A DNA stretch of 64,000 nucleotides from Ceratodon purpureus. Lineage: Eukaryota > Streptophyta > Bryopsida > Pseudoditrichales > Ditrichaceae. Of the stretch, positions 12,484-23,800 are shown piece after piece. The position numbers and the translations under genes were made by a program. The notes below the pieces were generated by a model. That model made no database searches. It was not told the DNA's origin and worked only from the letters and a program-made list of their open reading frames with translations. Position 1 is the stretch's first letter. The number at the start of each line of letters is the position of its first letter. The stretch covers positions 17,901,048 to 17,965,047 of the forward strand of contig CM026421.1 of assembly GCA_014871385.1 (NCBI GenBank), in the 5' to 3' direction.

Positions 12484-13300
12484 CGATTGAAGAATCTCCA
12501 CAACGCGCGACTCTTTTATTGTCCAGGGTCCATCTCTTTGGGTAGCCTGTCCAAAATTACAGCAAAAAAATCATCTATAAAGTTAAGCACGGCCCAGAAC
12601 CATAACTACGCAGACTATAGATAGTACAGATGTGAAGAATGTAATATCAACACATACATTTCAGCTCTTCAAGTGTTACGGTGCCGTTCCTGTCAATATC
12701 AATCGCATTTGAACTCATCTCGCATGTCCTCAATATCAGAGCTATAATCGAGCGTGCCCGCTAGAGCCTGCAAGAGATCAAAAGAAATGCATGATGTCAA
12801 GTACACATGGTCAAAAACATATGCATAATTGTGATCGTAAAGGAAGGTGGTAGCAGACAGTATTGATGAATACATACCCTGAGAATAACCTGCATGAAGC
12901 GGGTGTATTTCAAGTTCTCCCTCATATTGGACAATACAGAAATGTCGTACTGTATGTCCGAAACATCTCCTCCTTCTTTCGACCACGAATGAGCTAGAAA
13001 TATTAAACATAAATTTAGCTGGTAAGTCCTTCCAAAGAGTCTTGAAATACTAGGATACATGAACTTATTCCTCTTCCAGCTCGACTCTCATATTACGCTC
13101 TGACAGAAAAAAACAGAAATGGGATTAAAGGTTTCTCTACTTACAATAAGTTAGGGCGGCAGTAAGTCTGACAGCGGCATCATTCATCAGTGGTTTGTTG
13201 ACAAAATCCTTGGCACTTCGGCTGAATGTTGGCCACGGCTTCTCCCTAAAGTCTGGCTTCTTTTTTAACGCCTCGTAACCAAAAAAGATGCACGTTAGCT
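12484..13300 (-). pseudogene. Captured fragment of a group IV calcium-dependent protein kinase gene
   Basis: Four exon-like blocks on the minus strand keep plant splice sites. E1 (about 13290-13145) encodes KPDFREKPWPTFSRSAKDF, the end of the kinase domain, and ends at GTAAGT. E2 (12993-12878) encodes HSWSKEGG and DISVLSNMR, the autoinhibitory junction. E3 (12767-12658) encodes the region leading into an EF-hand loop, DIDRNGTVTLEE. E4 (12546-12484) encodes PWTIKESRVVEILQS. The order and wording match the CPK16/18/28 clade of CDPKs (HPW-REGG, DISVLNNMR, PWKLKESRVLEILQ). The catalytic part of the kinase and the later EF-hands are absent. E3 carries one extra A near 12709-12712 that throws the frame off just before the EF-hand. 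Introns are retained, so the capture was at DNA level, not by retroposition. Confidence 0.88.
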
Positions 13301-14097
13301 TCGGCATGCTTTCATAAAAACCAATAAGGTCATTCGGCTCCCTTGTAGCGAACACTATCCTCAAGCAGGAATAGGATTGCACTTGATGAACTTTCCAAGC
13401 ACTTCTAAGGACAGGACGTAGATTAACGCATATCGAATCAAAACAAAATGAAATAAATTGATAAACAGAGTATCTTACAATATTTACTGGAATCATAATA
13501 ACATTGAAACATATTTTATTTCTAACCTATCATAAAACAAACGCAATTAAGAAGTACCAAGCAGAAAAGAGAAACACCAAGCAAACTAGATTAATAGCAC
13601 ACTCAGAAAAGGGGTTTAGTGTCGACAACGTCTATAACAAACAGTTGTTTATCAATTTCTCCGCAACCAGACAGAATTTACAAAGCTTTACAAAAATGAA
13701 GTTATTCACTGACTGAATCCGGGCATAACTGCGTAGAAACAAAATTGTGGGTTGCTACGGAAATATTATAAACTTCAAATGTGTTTAAGTTCGATTAGCA
13801 GACGAACAGTGTTTATGAAAAAAACAAAATGATTACGGTCACACAAGAGAACTACGCTCTAAATACGGTCCTACAGTAATCTATCCTGGCAGCCGCGTCC
13901 TCCATGCATCTGCATCATTTGCAATATTCCTTTGTCAGGGACGTAATACACTTACACATTTTTCAAAAACCGTTATGCAAAAAAAGTATAGCATTCTCAT
14001 CACCTATGCGAATGGTCTCAGCAGCTAAGTGGTACGAGTGATAAAATTGAACAATAACAAATAGATGACCATTGAGAGGACTTGAATATGGGTACCT

Positions 14098-14649
14098 TCA
14101 CACAGTCTTCGCGCGATTTCCCGGTGTTATCCAAATGGTATCAATTCTCTCCTGACCATCTCCCGGGATCACGTCCACTGAGACCATCCATCCGCTGGTG
14201 AGTAACATGAACAAGGATACTAACTCGGAGTTCGACAGATCACCAAGTGCCGCAGTCCTCAGCCTCATGGGCAACGGTTTTGCAACACTCCACGAGTTGG
14301 AGAAAATGTTCACAACTCTGTCAAAGTCTTCAACGGGGTTACAGCCGGGCCTACGGAGCCAGTTCGTGTTACCGAAACGGGTCTTGTTGAGGGAGGACGC
14401 AGCGCGAAGAGCATTGTACTCGACGCGGCTCCGCATCGCCAGGTTCCACGCCTTCGAAAGGCACGCAAGCCGAGGAATTAGCTCCAGAAGTTCCTGCCTG
14501 TCGATGTGTAGACGATCAACGAAAGTCCAGCTCTCCGCAGGCTCACAAGCGAACTCCAGCACATGGTCTATCATGACATCCGAAACTACCATCTCGAAGC
14601 GGCCCCTCTTCAATTCAGAGAACTGCGCTATCCAACGCAAATCCGACAT
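14098..14649 (-). CDS. Cargo ORF of unknown function, 183 aa (F-box-like character, unproven)
   Basis: The ATG at 14649 (MSDLRWIAQFSEL) is preferred over the upstream in-frame ATG at 14763, because the extra residues are a low-complexity, Phe-rich stretch. The frame ends at TGA 14098. The middle (about residues 40-80) contains a Leu-rich segment ending IPRLACLSKAWNLAMRSR, which is reminiscent of the 'L-VCK-W' end of an F-box, but the match is too weak to name. There are no membrane segments. A potential donor (AAG|GTACCC) directly follows the stop codon. It lies upstream of the captured CDPK exons in the same orientation, so one chimeric transcript is possible. It is probably another captured host fragment. 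Confidence 0.5.
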   Translation of the reverse strand: MSDLRWIAQFSELKRGRFEMVVSDVMIDHVLEFACEPAESWTFVDRLHIDRQELLELIPRLACLSKAWNLAMRSRVEYNALRAASSLNKTRFGNTNWLRRPGCNPVEDFDRVVNIFSNSWSVAKPLPMRLRTAALGDLSNSELVSLFMLLTSGWMVSVDVIPGDGQERIDTIWITPGNRAKTV

Positions 14650-16349
14650 TGTGAGAGACAATGAGCCTTCGAGGTGTGCACAGAAGAAGAAAAACAGAGT
14701 GCGCAGACAGTGTTGAGGGGCTGAGAAACCAAATTGAAGGGAACGAGAATACTCAGGAAACAAAAGAGATTGATGAGCGCCTTACCTGTGGAAAATATAT
14801 ATTTCACTTGGTTTGGGGAGACGATAGCGACGGGCCTGTCAGCCGCCTCTAATCCGACAAGGAGCTCCCATAATCATGGAGTACTCTTGATGCTTCATGA
14901 GTAGATTAGACCTCCAGCCATCGAGTCTCATCACGTCACTCTCAGTTAAGGGAGGAACTGATTTGAAAGCATTCGCTGAGACAGATTATGGTCATCATGA
15001 AAGTACCAGCATGTAGGGACGGGACCCCGTATAATTATCAATGATGTCCACTGAGTTGACATCCACCCATCAGACTCAGCGCTCGGAAATCCGCTCATTT
15101 TATCATTAAATCCTAAAACCGTGGAATTTCACAACCTCTGGAATAGAACAGCTTCGAAAAATCGCTCGTGCATACTACAATAACACATATGGGGCATCGA
15201 CTAAGCACGCGAGTAACACCTGAAGGAAGAAAAACATATCATTTATTGAGAAAAAAAAAAAGTTAAAACCAGAAAAAATGTAAATAAAAGAACCCAGAAC
15301 TGGCTAAGACCAATTTCAGCCGAAGTTCTTACATTGATCAAGGTAGCCAGAACCCCATCAACGGTCGGGAAGAGATATTGTCTCACCATGTAAGGATGTG
15401 CAACTTCCTCCATCGCTCATGGTTGCTCATATCTTGTTTCTTGCAGTCCTTTACCCTGTACTATGTAGCAGAATTGTTTCCGAAGACATTTCCGGTTTTT
15501 GTGATTACCAACTTTCTTCTCTGTCTCTACAGACCACGGTCTCCAAACATCAGATAAAAACACGTATTTTATTCTTTACAAGGGCATACACGAAGACAAT
15601 AGGCGGTCACAGTGTTCACATCTCTATGGAAATTTTATGAACTGGGACAGAATGTAGTACACACTCAACGTCAATCTACTCTACTTACGAAATTCAAATG
15701 CCCACGGTAGCAAAGTAACATATACTCAGGACGCAAGGTACACAAACTGAAGTAGTCAAGACGGAAGGAAAAACTAAGTCACTCGTAAATACGTGAAGCA
15801 TTTCGTTTGAACTTTACAAAATCTGTGGAAACCATTCTGTTTATTAATTTGTTTTTTTTTTTTTACTCTATTTCTTCACGTTCAACACCTAGAGCTTCGT
15901 ACTGCTTCTGGCCGCTCCCGATTGATCCCGCCTTGTCCATATTCTCTCTGTTGCCACGGCAAAGTAAATTTGCGTACCTGACAACAATGCCCGATTTAAG
16001 CCATTGCAACAATATGTCGAGTCTTTCCAAAAAACAGACTACACTCACAGATGCATACAATTGAAAAGGCATCGGAATTGACCTCGTGACATGGCTAAGG
16101 AAAGATATGAGTACAGTCCCTAAAATCCAACAATACACTGTACTCAATCAAAGGACTGAAGGATCGGAGTTTACGAAATTGACTATTCATCAACGAGACA
16201 GGAACTTAGTATTGTACAATTGTACATCCAGTACTACAGAAATTCAAGATCATAGATGGTGAGAAACAACTTACAAAACAATCTTTACCAGCTATGCTAT
16301 ACACTACAATTTTAACGATTGGGAAGTATTGTTGCTTACCTCTACTGTT
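14650..16349. other. CACTA internal non-coding DNA
   Basis: No gene is supported. Frames at 15398-15640 and 15807-16147 are short and without recognisable content. A T-rich run lies at 15853-15865. Confidence 0.35.
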
Positions 16350-17111
16350 TTACTTTGGCTCTGCAGTGCCTTCGTATGTATGCTCCTTCTCTTTCTGCTG
16401 TTGTTTAATTCTCATTACCTCAACGAAATGATTGTGCCGAAGTTTCCAATGCTTCATCTGATCATCTTCTGATAGTTGAGAATTCAAGGCATCTACTAAT
16501 ATGCTGTTGAAGTCCTCAGATGGTCCAAACTCGTTCTCGTCCACTGCTGATTGACAAAGAAATTCCTCCCAAGTAAGCTTTAACAACTGCGTCTGTGGAT
16601 CATTGTCTACGGCTGCACAATGCTCCGTGTATCTCTTCAAAGTCTCCGAGCTCTGTTCAGATCTATCTGCAGTCCCTGAATCTCTATGTGCACACAAAGA
16701 CACACGACGTTTGGCTTGCTCCCTCATATGCTCTACATCGTCGTCTGTTACATGCTCTACCCTTGATTTCCTCTTTACGTGACTTCGGAAAGGCATGTCA
16801 AACGGTTCTCCAGACAGCGGCTGCGTCTCCATGATCTCCTCGCCATCCGATGGAAAAAATAAACCTGCAGAAAGCGAGTCTCCACATTCCTTCTCTTTCT
16901 TCTCAGATGACCTCGACAACTCCAATGTCTCTTTGCTGGTCCGTTCTTCAATTACTTCCTCTGTTTCTACTTCTTCAATCCTCTGCGATGCCTCAGAATT
17001 CCTGGGCACATATGCTTCAGAACCCACTGCACCAACATTAGCTTCCATTGTACCTCCTCTCAGGTCTAAAAACATGAAACACGTCTCCGGGAGTAGATTC
17101 CTGCTCTGCAT
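16350..17111 (-). CDS. Cargo ORF, acidic hydrophilic protein, up to 253 aa
   Basis: The frame is open from ATG 17111 to TAA 16350. A second in-frame ATG lies at about 17048 (MEANVGAVGSEAYV), after a TTTTTAG-like acceptor, and could be the true start. The protein is hydrophilic and acidic (EEVETEEVIEERTSKE, residues about 46-62), has a basic patch (HVKRKSR; REQAKRRVS) that could serve as a nuclear signal, and ends in a Gln/Lys-rich tail (RIKQQQKEKEH). There is no catalytic domain. It lies 0.9 kb beyond the 243-aa acidic gene on the same strand and downstream of the transposase. It may be an accessory protein of the element; the function is unknown. Confidence 0.5.
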   Translation of the reverse strand: MQSRNLLPETCFMFLDLRGGTMEANVGAVGSEAYVPRNSEASQRIEEVETEEVIEERTSKETLELSRSSEKKEKECGDSLSAGLFFPSDGEEIMETQPLSGEPFDMPFRSHVKRKSRVEHVTDDDVEHMREQAKRRVSLCAHRDSGTADRSEQSSETLKRYTEHCAAVDNDPQTQLLKLTWEEFLCQSAVDENEFGPSEDFNSILVDALNSQLSEDDQMKHWKLRHNHFVEVMRIKQQQKEKEHTYEGTAEPK

Positions 17112-17999
17112 TGAATACTATGAATAGCTATATATCCGAGGTTAAAAATGGATCGGAAGGTGTCTACCACTGCTATAGCTGCATGCACCAAAGGTCCCTG
17201 AAAACTCATTGACAACTTGAGATGCGCATACTGTTAGAGATAAAAAGTCACTCACAATCAGATCCACGTATGAAGTGGATAACAGGATTGGCCGATTTGT
17301 TTTCTTACAAAAGATTTTACTATCACTTTTCACACACACTTAACCACACAAACTAAACAGTAGACTGTTTAAAAGCAACATCAACAGTGTGAGTTCTACT
17401 CCGCTATGAAAGATACTTCAACGGAGCACACCTTTCCAAAGTTCTCCGGATTGTGATCATGCCAAAAAAACAGTGACTGCTGTAGCAAACTCTAACTGAG
17501 TTAGTGTTTCAGTCAGAGTACCATAACTTCCAACAGTTCCACACCAAGTCTTCTATGTCTTTGCTGAAGAAACATTCCGAAAAAAAAAAAAAAACCAAAA
17601 AAAAAAGAGAGAATTTCGAGATTAACAGTACTCAGTTCTTCGACGTCGTCATTGAAGACTGGGGTGTCTACTTCCCATTAGTATCAACCTAGAATATATG
17701 AGCAAGGTATCACTCTAACATCCAACTTCTACCATCCGATCACTGCACCCAGTAGTAAAGAACGTCGCACTGTCTTGACACGACGATGGTGTTACTATGC
17801 TTTTGATTAGAGCCGGTGCGAATAGAACCCTGCAATCAGTACAATAAGATTGTTATGTCAGATATAGTTCAATCTGAAAAAACATTTCATTGAAATGCAT
17901 ACTACACATTAGCTTTCCACGACTTTTTTTATCAAACAGTGACGAGTGTAATATGTATCAGTAACTAAACCTTTCTCCATCACTTACTTCGTCATTGAT

Positions 18000-18869
18000 T
18001 TAGTCCTTTGTTGATTTCTCCTTCCCTTTCCCCTTACGGATATTATCTTCATCCTCTTTTGTGTCAGATGATTTTTCCTTCCCTTTCCCTTTGTGGATTT
18101 TATCTTCATTGTCATCTTCGGCGTCGATGTCTTCTTCTTCTCCCTCCTCCACTTGTACGGGTGCTTCGGATATTTTCTCGGCGTACAACTGGACTCCTAC
18201 ATCAGGTGAAGGGGCTCTGGCATTTGGTTTCTTAACTCCAGGCGAAGGATTGTAAGGCATACCATCTCCACCCGCTTTCATTTCCTCGTACCCCCGTCTC
18301 AGTGGATGATAATGAAACGGACATGTACAAATGTCTGCTATCGACTTGCCCTTGTATCCTGCAATCTCTGAGTCGCCGTCAAAGCTCACGTTCAGTGCGG
18401 CACCTACATTGACTGGCTCCGTAACTTCCACTACGATACCTTGGTTCTTTCGGCCAATTGGTTGAACGGTTCTCTCGCCCTCCGCAATGATGTTTGGTGC
18501 AGGAACGACTACCACATTTTTGTTTTCCTCCTCGTTCTGAGCGTCATTCTCATCTTTTTTTCCTTCCTCGGCTATTTCTTCTGGGATATCATGCATGTTC
18601 GGGAAATGGTTTGCTGGAACCATAATCTCCTGACGGTCCACGCAGTCTGGAAGGAAAAGGATGGTATATCAGTGCCGAAGAATAATAAAGTATAACACCG
18701 CAGCAAAAGAATTAGAAATCTGACAGCACAATTTTCCAAAGCATGGGAACTGGGAGAGCATAATGCACGAACACAATTACTTACCAAGTGAACCATCGGC
18801 CCACTTCCCTGTTGATGATCCGGACTCCATTGTGCCCTTCGCTCGCTCCATGCCTCCGTCGCCGTTCAT
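18000..18869 (-). CDS. Cargo gene, two exons, 243-aa acidic protein with KGKGKEK repeats
   Basis: Exon 1 is 18869-18785 (ATG at 18869, MNGDGGMERAKG) with donor CACTTG|GTAAGT. Exon 2 is 18646-18000 after acceptor TTCCTTCCAG. The phases fit (85 nt plus 647 nt gives 244 codons including the stop). The middle has a Cys/His pair (ICTCPFHYHPL) and a Pro-rich stretch. The C-terminus is strongly acidic and then carries two tandem copies of a motif of the form DNxxKGKGKEKS-(S/T)-D/K. No known domain is seen. A charged, repeat-containing tail suggests a nuclear or nucleic-acid-binding accessory role, but that is inference. It lies in the same orientation as the transposase and 2 kb beyond it. Confidence 0.6.
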
Positions 18870-20861
18870 GATCTCTCGGCTCCCAGACTGCGGAACAGCG
18901 ACAACATAAACCATTAGAACAACCTCGGAGACTGGGGGTCCACACTGGAGATCATTCCCAAAATAACAAAACAGACAGTAGAATTCACATACAATCACAA
19001 GTTAGAGATGTTAGAAAGTAAACCTACAACGTGAAACTACGCGGTTGTGAACTTGGACATAATACACAGACTTTCAGGTCGACAATGTAAACAAACATGC
19101 ATGCGTGAGTTTTTCACAAACATCAGTTGCAGAGGCAATGACATGTGGTAATCATCTGCGTCTCTAAGGGTAAGTGTAGCCAAAACACTGGAAAAAACCT
19201 CAGTTGTACCTTTGACATAGTGCGGAAGAGCGTAAGATCGAGAAACAAGCAAGAAGAACACCGAAACAATGCGAGCACGCCGCCAGCTGCGAAGAACTAC
19301 TCTGAGAAGCTCTCCACCGAAAACAGAATCCCATTCCCGGAGAGAAGAGCTCGATGTAAAAGCTGAGCACATGTTGAGATCTACGAAAATCATAGCGACT
19401 GAGAAGATGATGGATAAAACTCGGAAATTATGTACAAATGGGTGACATCCTCATGGCGGCTTCGACTCAGGTCTACAACTGTTAAAGATCCCAGGGGAAT
19501 GTACCTAGCAATGAAGATATACAGGGGCAACCACATACAATGAGTACCACGCCTTGGAAGACAAGACAGGTTAATCAGAACCTATGCAGACGACAAGACA
19601 AGGCCACAACGTAGGCCACTGAGCATGCCCCCTCCCTTCGCTCATCTTCACTCCTGTCACATTTTAATTGATTTAGTCTGGATTATGTTTCACAGATAAG
19701 ATGAATGAAATTTCTTGAGTGTCTCATTCTCTGTTCTTCAATTATTACTCTATTTTCTTTGAGGAAGGTGACACACCGATAAATGTATATCGGACTGGTT
19801 ATGAGCAGAACTTCCATTCTCTGCATACAAGGACTTCAATTTATTTATTTTTTCAAATTTTTATTTCAATATGTTTTTAGAACATTCAGAGTCGGTACTG
19901 AGATCTGGAAGTAGGTGATAGCTTCATTTGTGAATTATCTTAAGCTGTAGTTCAAAAGAAATTGAGTTTACATTTTAAAAATTCTTCATTAAACACGCAG
20001 TGAATATTTCCCCTACGAATCCAAATCCATTTACGGTCACTACTTAGATAAAACCAATATGTGGCTGCCAACATTCTACTGAAAGCTAAGATTAAATAGT
20101 TTGTGAACCCAAATGCAAAACATACATAACTAAGTCGACTTATAACTCCATAACAGTACTAGTGTAATACCCTTTTCTGATGGTTAGGAGGACCCATACT
20201 TACATGGAGATGGTTGTAATACAAAATGAAAACTGAGTGTGGAATAAGAGAAACATACTAGCAACAGTAACTTCTACGATTATAAAGACCTCGGCTCCAA
20301 GTACTCTTCCTTTCAGGCTATACCTCTGACTTACTGTAAGCCCTGTCAATGCTATTTAATGTTTAATTTTCTGTGATTACAAATAGAACGCATTTGAAAG
20401 TTTAATCGCATCATCAATTGCTTGTCAATTTAACTTGTCCAAATTAAACAGTAGAATTGTACACAGAGGATACTTGGAATACAGAGCAATCGTTTTAATT
20501 CACAACAGTTCGTGAAAACAGAACATTTTATGTTCATAGTGTATTAATGCATTTTATTACAGATGACTGTTCCTGTCTTAGACTTCAGAGTGCAGGGACT
20601 CTATGGCAACATTTACTTCAATAATCTGAATTAGAAATACAGGAACCTCTATGTCAGCGAATACCATATATCCAAAATCACTGCGAAATACAAGAGAAGT
20701 GCATACAAACTATGACAGTTGTACTTTTCAACGATTATTGAATGTTCACATTTTCCGAAAAAAAATAAACACACCGTCGTCTATGTGAAAAAAATCAAGG
20801 TGGTCAATTCGGGTAGCGGTTATTGAGAACATACCTGTGATTCCCTGTGTCGACATGGACT
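18870..20861. other. CACTA internal DNA, no gene supported
   Basis: Short frames at 19037-19393 (minus) and 19145-19366 (plus) overlap each other and have no family resemblance. The rest has moderate AT content with many stops. Confidence 0.35.
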
Positions 20862-23800
20862 CTACGCCCTTTTTCTCTTTTTCCCCACAACTCGATTTGA
20901 TTTCTTCTCTCTTCCATTCCCGACAACTCGTCTTTGCAAACTTTGTAACGCTATCGCATTGTCTGTATCATTGAGTATGATAGCTCCGGTCAGGTCCGGC
21001 ACCACAGTTTGACATAGTGACTCATTGCTTGGTAAAACACCCCCTGCAGCACCGTCCGTGGACATAAAAAACTCGTCACCTTCTTCAACTTTACGCCTCG
21101 ATCGGGCCTCCTTCTTCAATACTACTTTCCACGTAGATCCTGGAGGACGTAGATCATCTGTAGCAAAGAAAACCTGAGTGCACTGTGATGGAAAGACGTA
21201 CGGATCAACGGATTTGGGGATGTTGTGCTTAAAATTGACAACAAGGAAACCATCGTTATCACGGACATATGTACTGTTGTTTCGATTGTCCACATGTTTT
21301 TTCCAAGTGCAAGAAAAAACAATCACTGGTGTTTTCAGTTCACCGTAGTTTGGCACCAATATGTCTTGGAGCACTCCAACATAATCTTGGCCAATCCCAC
21401 ATGATTCCTTGTTTGATTCGAAACAAGCCACACCGCTGTCGAAGTTTGGCATACACCTGGAGGTGGTATCATCCACTCTCCAATGGTTGCCGTATGCGGT
21501 CATCTTGGCATATCTTTTGCAATACAGAGACGGGGGGTTCGACAACAACAACAAGTCTGACTCATTGGGGTCATCCATGTCGAGATGCATTGCATGGATG
21601 GTCTGTTGGATCCAAACTTCCAGAGGAGTACTTGGTCCTCCCGTCTGTTCCACCTCCGATTCCCATTGACTGTACACGCTCCACCTCATACATGTCAGTA
21701 TTTTACGAGGAGAACGAGTGACATGGAGACAGAGCATTGGAGACCACAGACGGATATGGTGAAAAACAATCAGAGTATTTCGCAGCGTCTGGTGTCCACA
21801 TGGAGAGCAACGGATATCAGAATGAACTCATGCGCAGAACAATATAGCGCTGGGGAAGAGTTTATAAAGTACCTGTAAAGAGTCGCGGTCAGTGTACTAT
21901 TTCTTAAAACAAATTTGTGAAGTGCATCTCTTTCCGATCTTGAAAGGATAACGTCTACCGCGGCTCCCTCCAACACTTCGTACTCTTCGCAGTCCTCGGG
22001 ATCTTCATCCCAAATTCTTCTTCTCACCGCCTCATAGCCGTGCATATATGATGTTGCATATCCCATTGTCTCCTCAAGTGAATAGCCCTGTGCAATCGAT
22101 GCCTCGGGCCGTGCCCTATTTTTAACGTGGTTTTTTAGCATCATCATAGTTCGTTCAATTGGATACATCCAACGAACCTGGGTGGGGCCTAATATAATCA
22201 ACTCGTCAACTAAATGCAATGGTAAATGCGTCATAACATCAAAAAAGGTGATAGGAAACGTTATCTCTAGCAAGCATAACGTCACGGCAACGTCCTCCCG
22301 CAAATCATCTGCCTGTGCAGGATCCCAGACCTTGCAACATAATCTGCGAAAGATTCTACAAGCCCTCATAATGGACATTCTGGTTTTCGGTTCCATCAAG
22401 CCCCTCAACGCAAGCGGGATTAGAGTCTGGATCAAAATGTGGTAATCATGCGATTTGAGAGCACTAAACTTTTTGGAGCGAATGTAGCTGCCAATCTCCG
22501 AGCAGTAACCAGAGGGTACCTTTATATTCTCCAACCTCGTGCAGAACACGTCGAACTCCTTGGGAGTCAAAACATAGTTTGCAACCGGCTTTAGCATCCT
22601 GGCTGGATTCCTCGGGTCCCTTACCATCCACAAGTGCGGGTGAACGCCTTCCCTTTCCATGTCCCTCCTCACCTTCACGCTATCTTTTTCTTTGAAACCA
22701 GTAATAGTCTTCAACAGATTTTCGGCAAAATTTTTTTCACAATGCATTATGTCCAACGAATTCCTGATTTCCAGATGCTGCACAGAGGAGAAATAAGTGT
22801 AGTTAAAACATGAGTCCGAAGTTCAAAGGACCAAACATGTCAAGATAGTATAATACCAAAAAAATGAAAAAAGCATGTCTAATTTTTAGACGACATAACT
22901 TTTCATCGATTACTCTTTCAACGAACCCATTCCAGTACCACGCCTAATATGTACACGACAATGCATTGTTCCAGCAACCATGAGTAATGTTTTCCTAGTC
23001 CTCATGTTTCGTTTTCCACAAGTATGTATACTACACATTAGCTTTCCACGACTTTTTTTTATCTATGTCCTCTAAAAATGTGTATTACTGTGAGCGTTCT
23101 GCAAGCTATTGTCACCACTGGCTGCTTACAAAATCAGGTTTATCAGGGAGTTCATACTCTGCCTTCCACTACAGAGTACGAACACATTACGAGGTTGACA
23201 ACATCCGTGACCATATATGCCTAAGTGTACAGCAAATTACCATGTTTGAATTAATCTTAGGTTTATTATTCTTATGTTTATTCAAACAGAGACTTACATA
23301 ACATGAAGTTCAACAAACAGTCATCAGAACAAAACATGTGCTTAGAAACATCTACATGCCACAGTGAGTTGAATGTGCCATGTACCTCCCAGTACGGTAA
23401 CTCATAAAAAATACTCCATCTCTTCATTCCATAAGTCTTCGATGGATCCGCTTCTTTTTCCCGCTTTCGATTCGATGCGGCACCATGGAATTGCCTCGGC
23501 GCCCCATTATCTTCATGGTTTGATGTAGAAGCCGCACCTGATTTACTCGTAGATGCCCGACCCCCTTTGCCTCCAGGTCGCTTTCTTTTTCTAGTATGAG
23601 TGCTGTTCTCAGATTCGCCATGCATTTCGTCTGGCGCAGAGGCTCTGTCGTGTTGTGTCCCTGGTTCAGCGAACATGTGCACACACTTACATGTCTAGCC
23701 GCTACAAAGGAGCACACAAGTGCATTTACATGAAATTAGATCATATTCAGGAAGGGTAGGCTGACAATTACCTTGATTCGATAAGTAAGCTTGGTACTTC

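Noticed and set aside
19037..19393. 118-codon minus-strand frame as a cargo gene
   Set aside because: An equally long plus-strand frame overlaps it, no splice signals or domain text support it, and residue content looks random.
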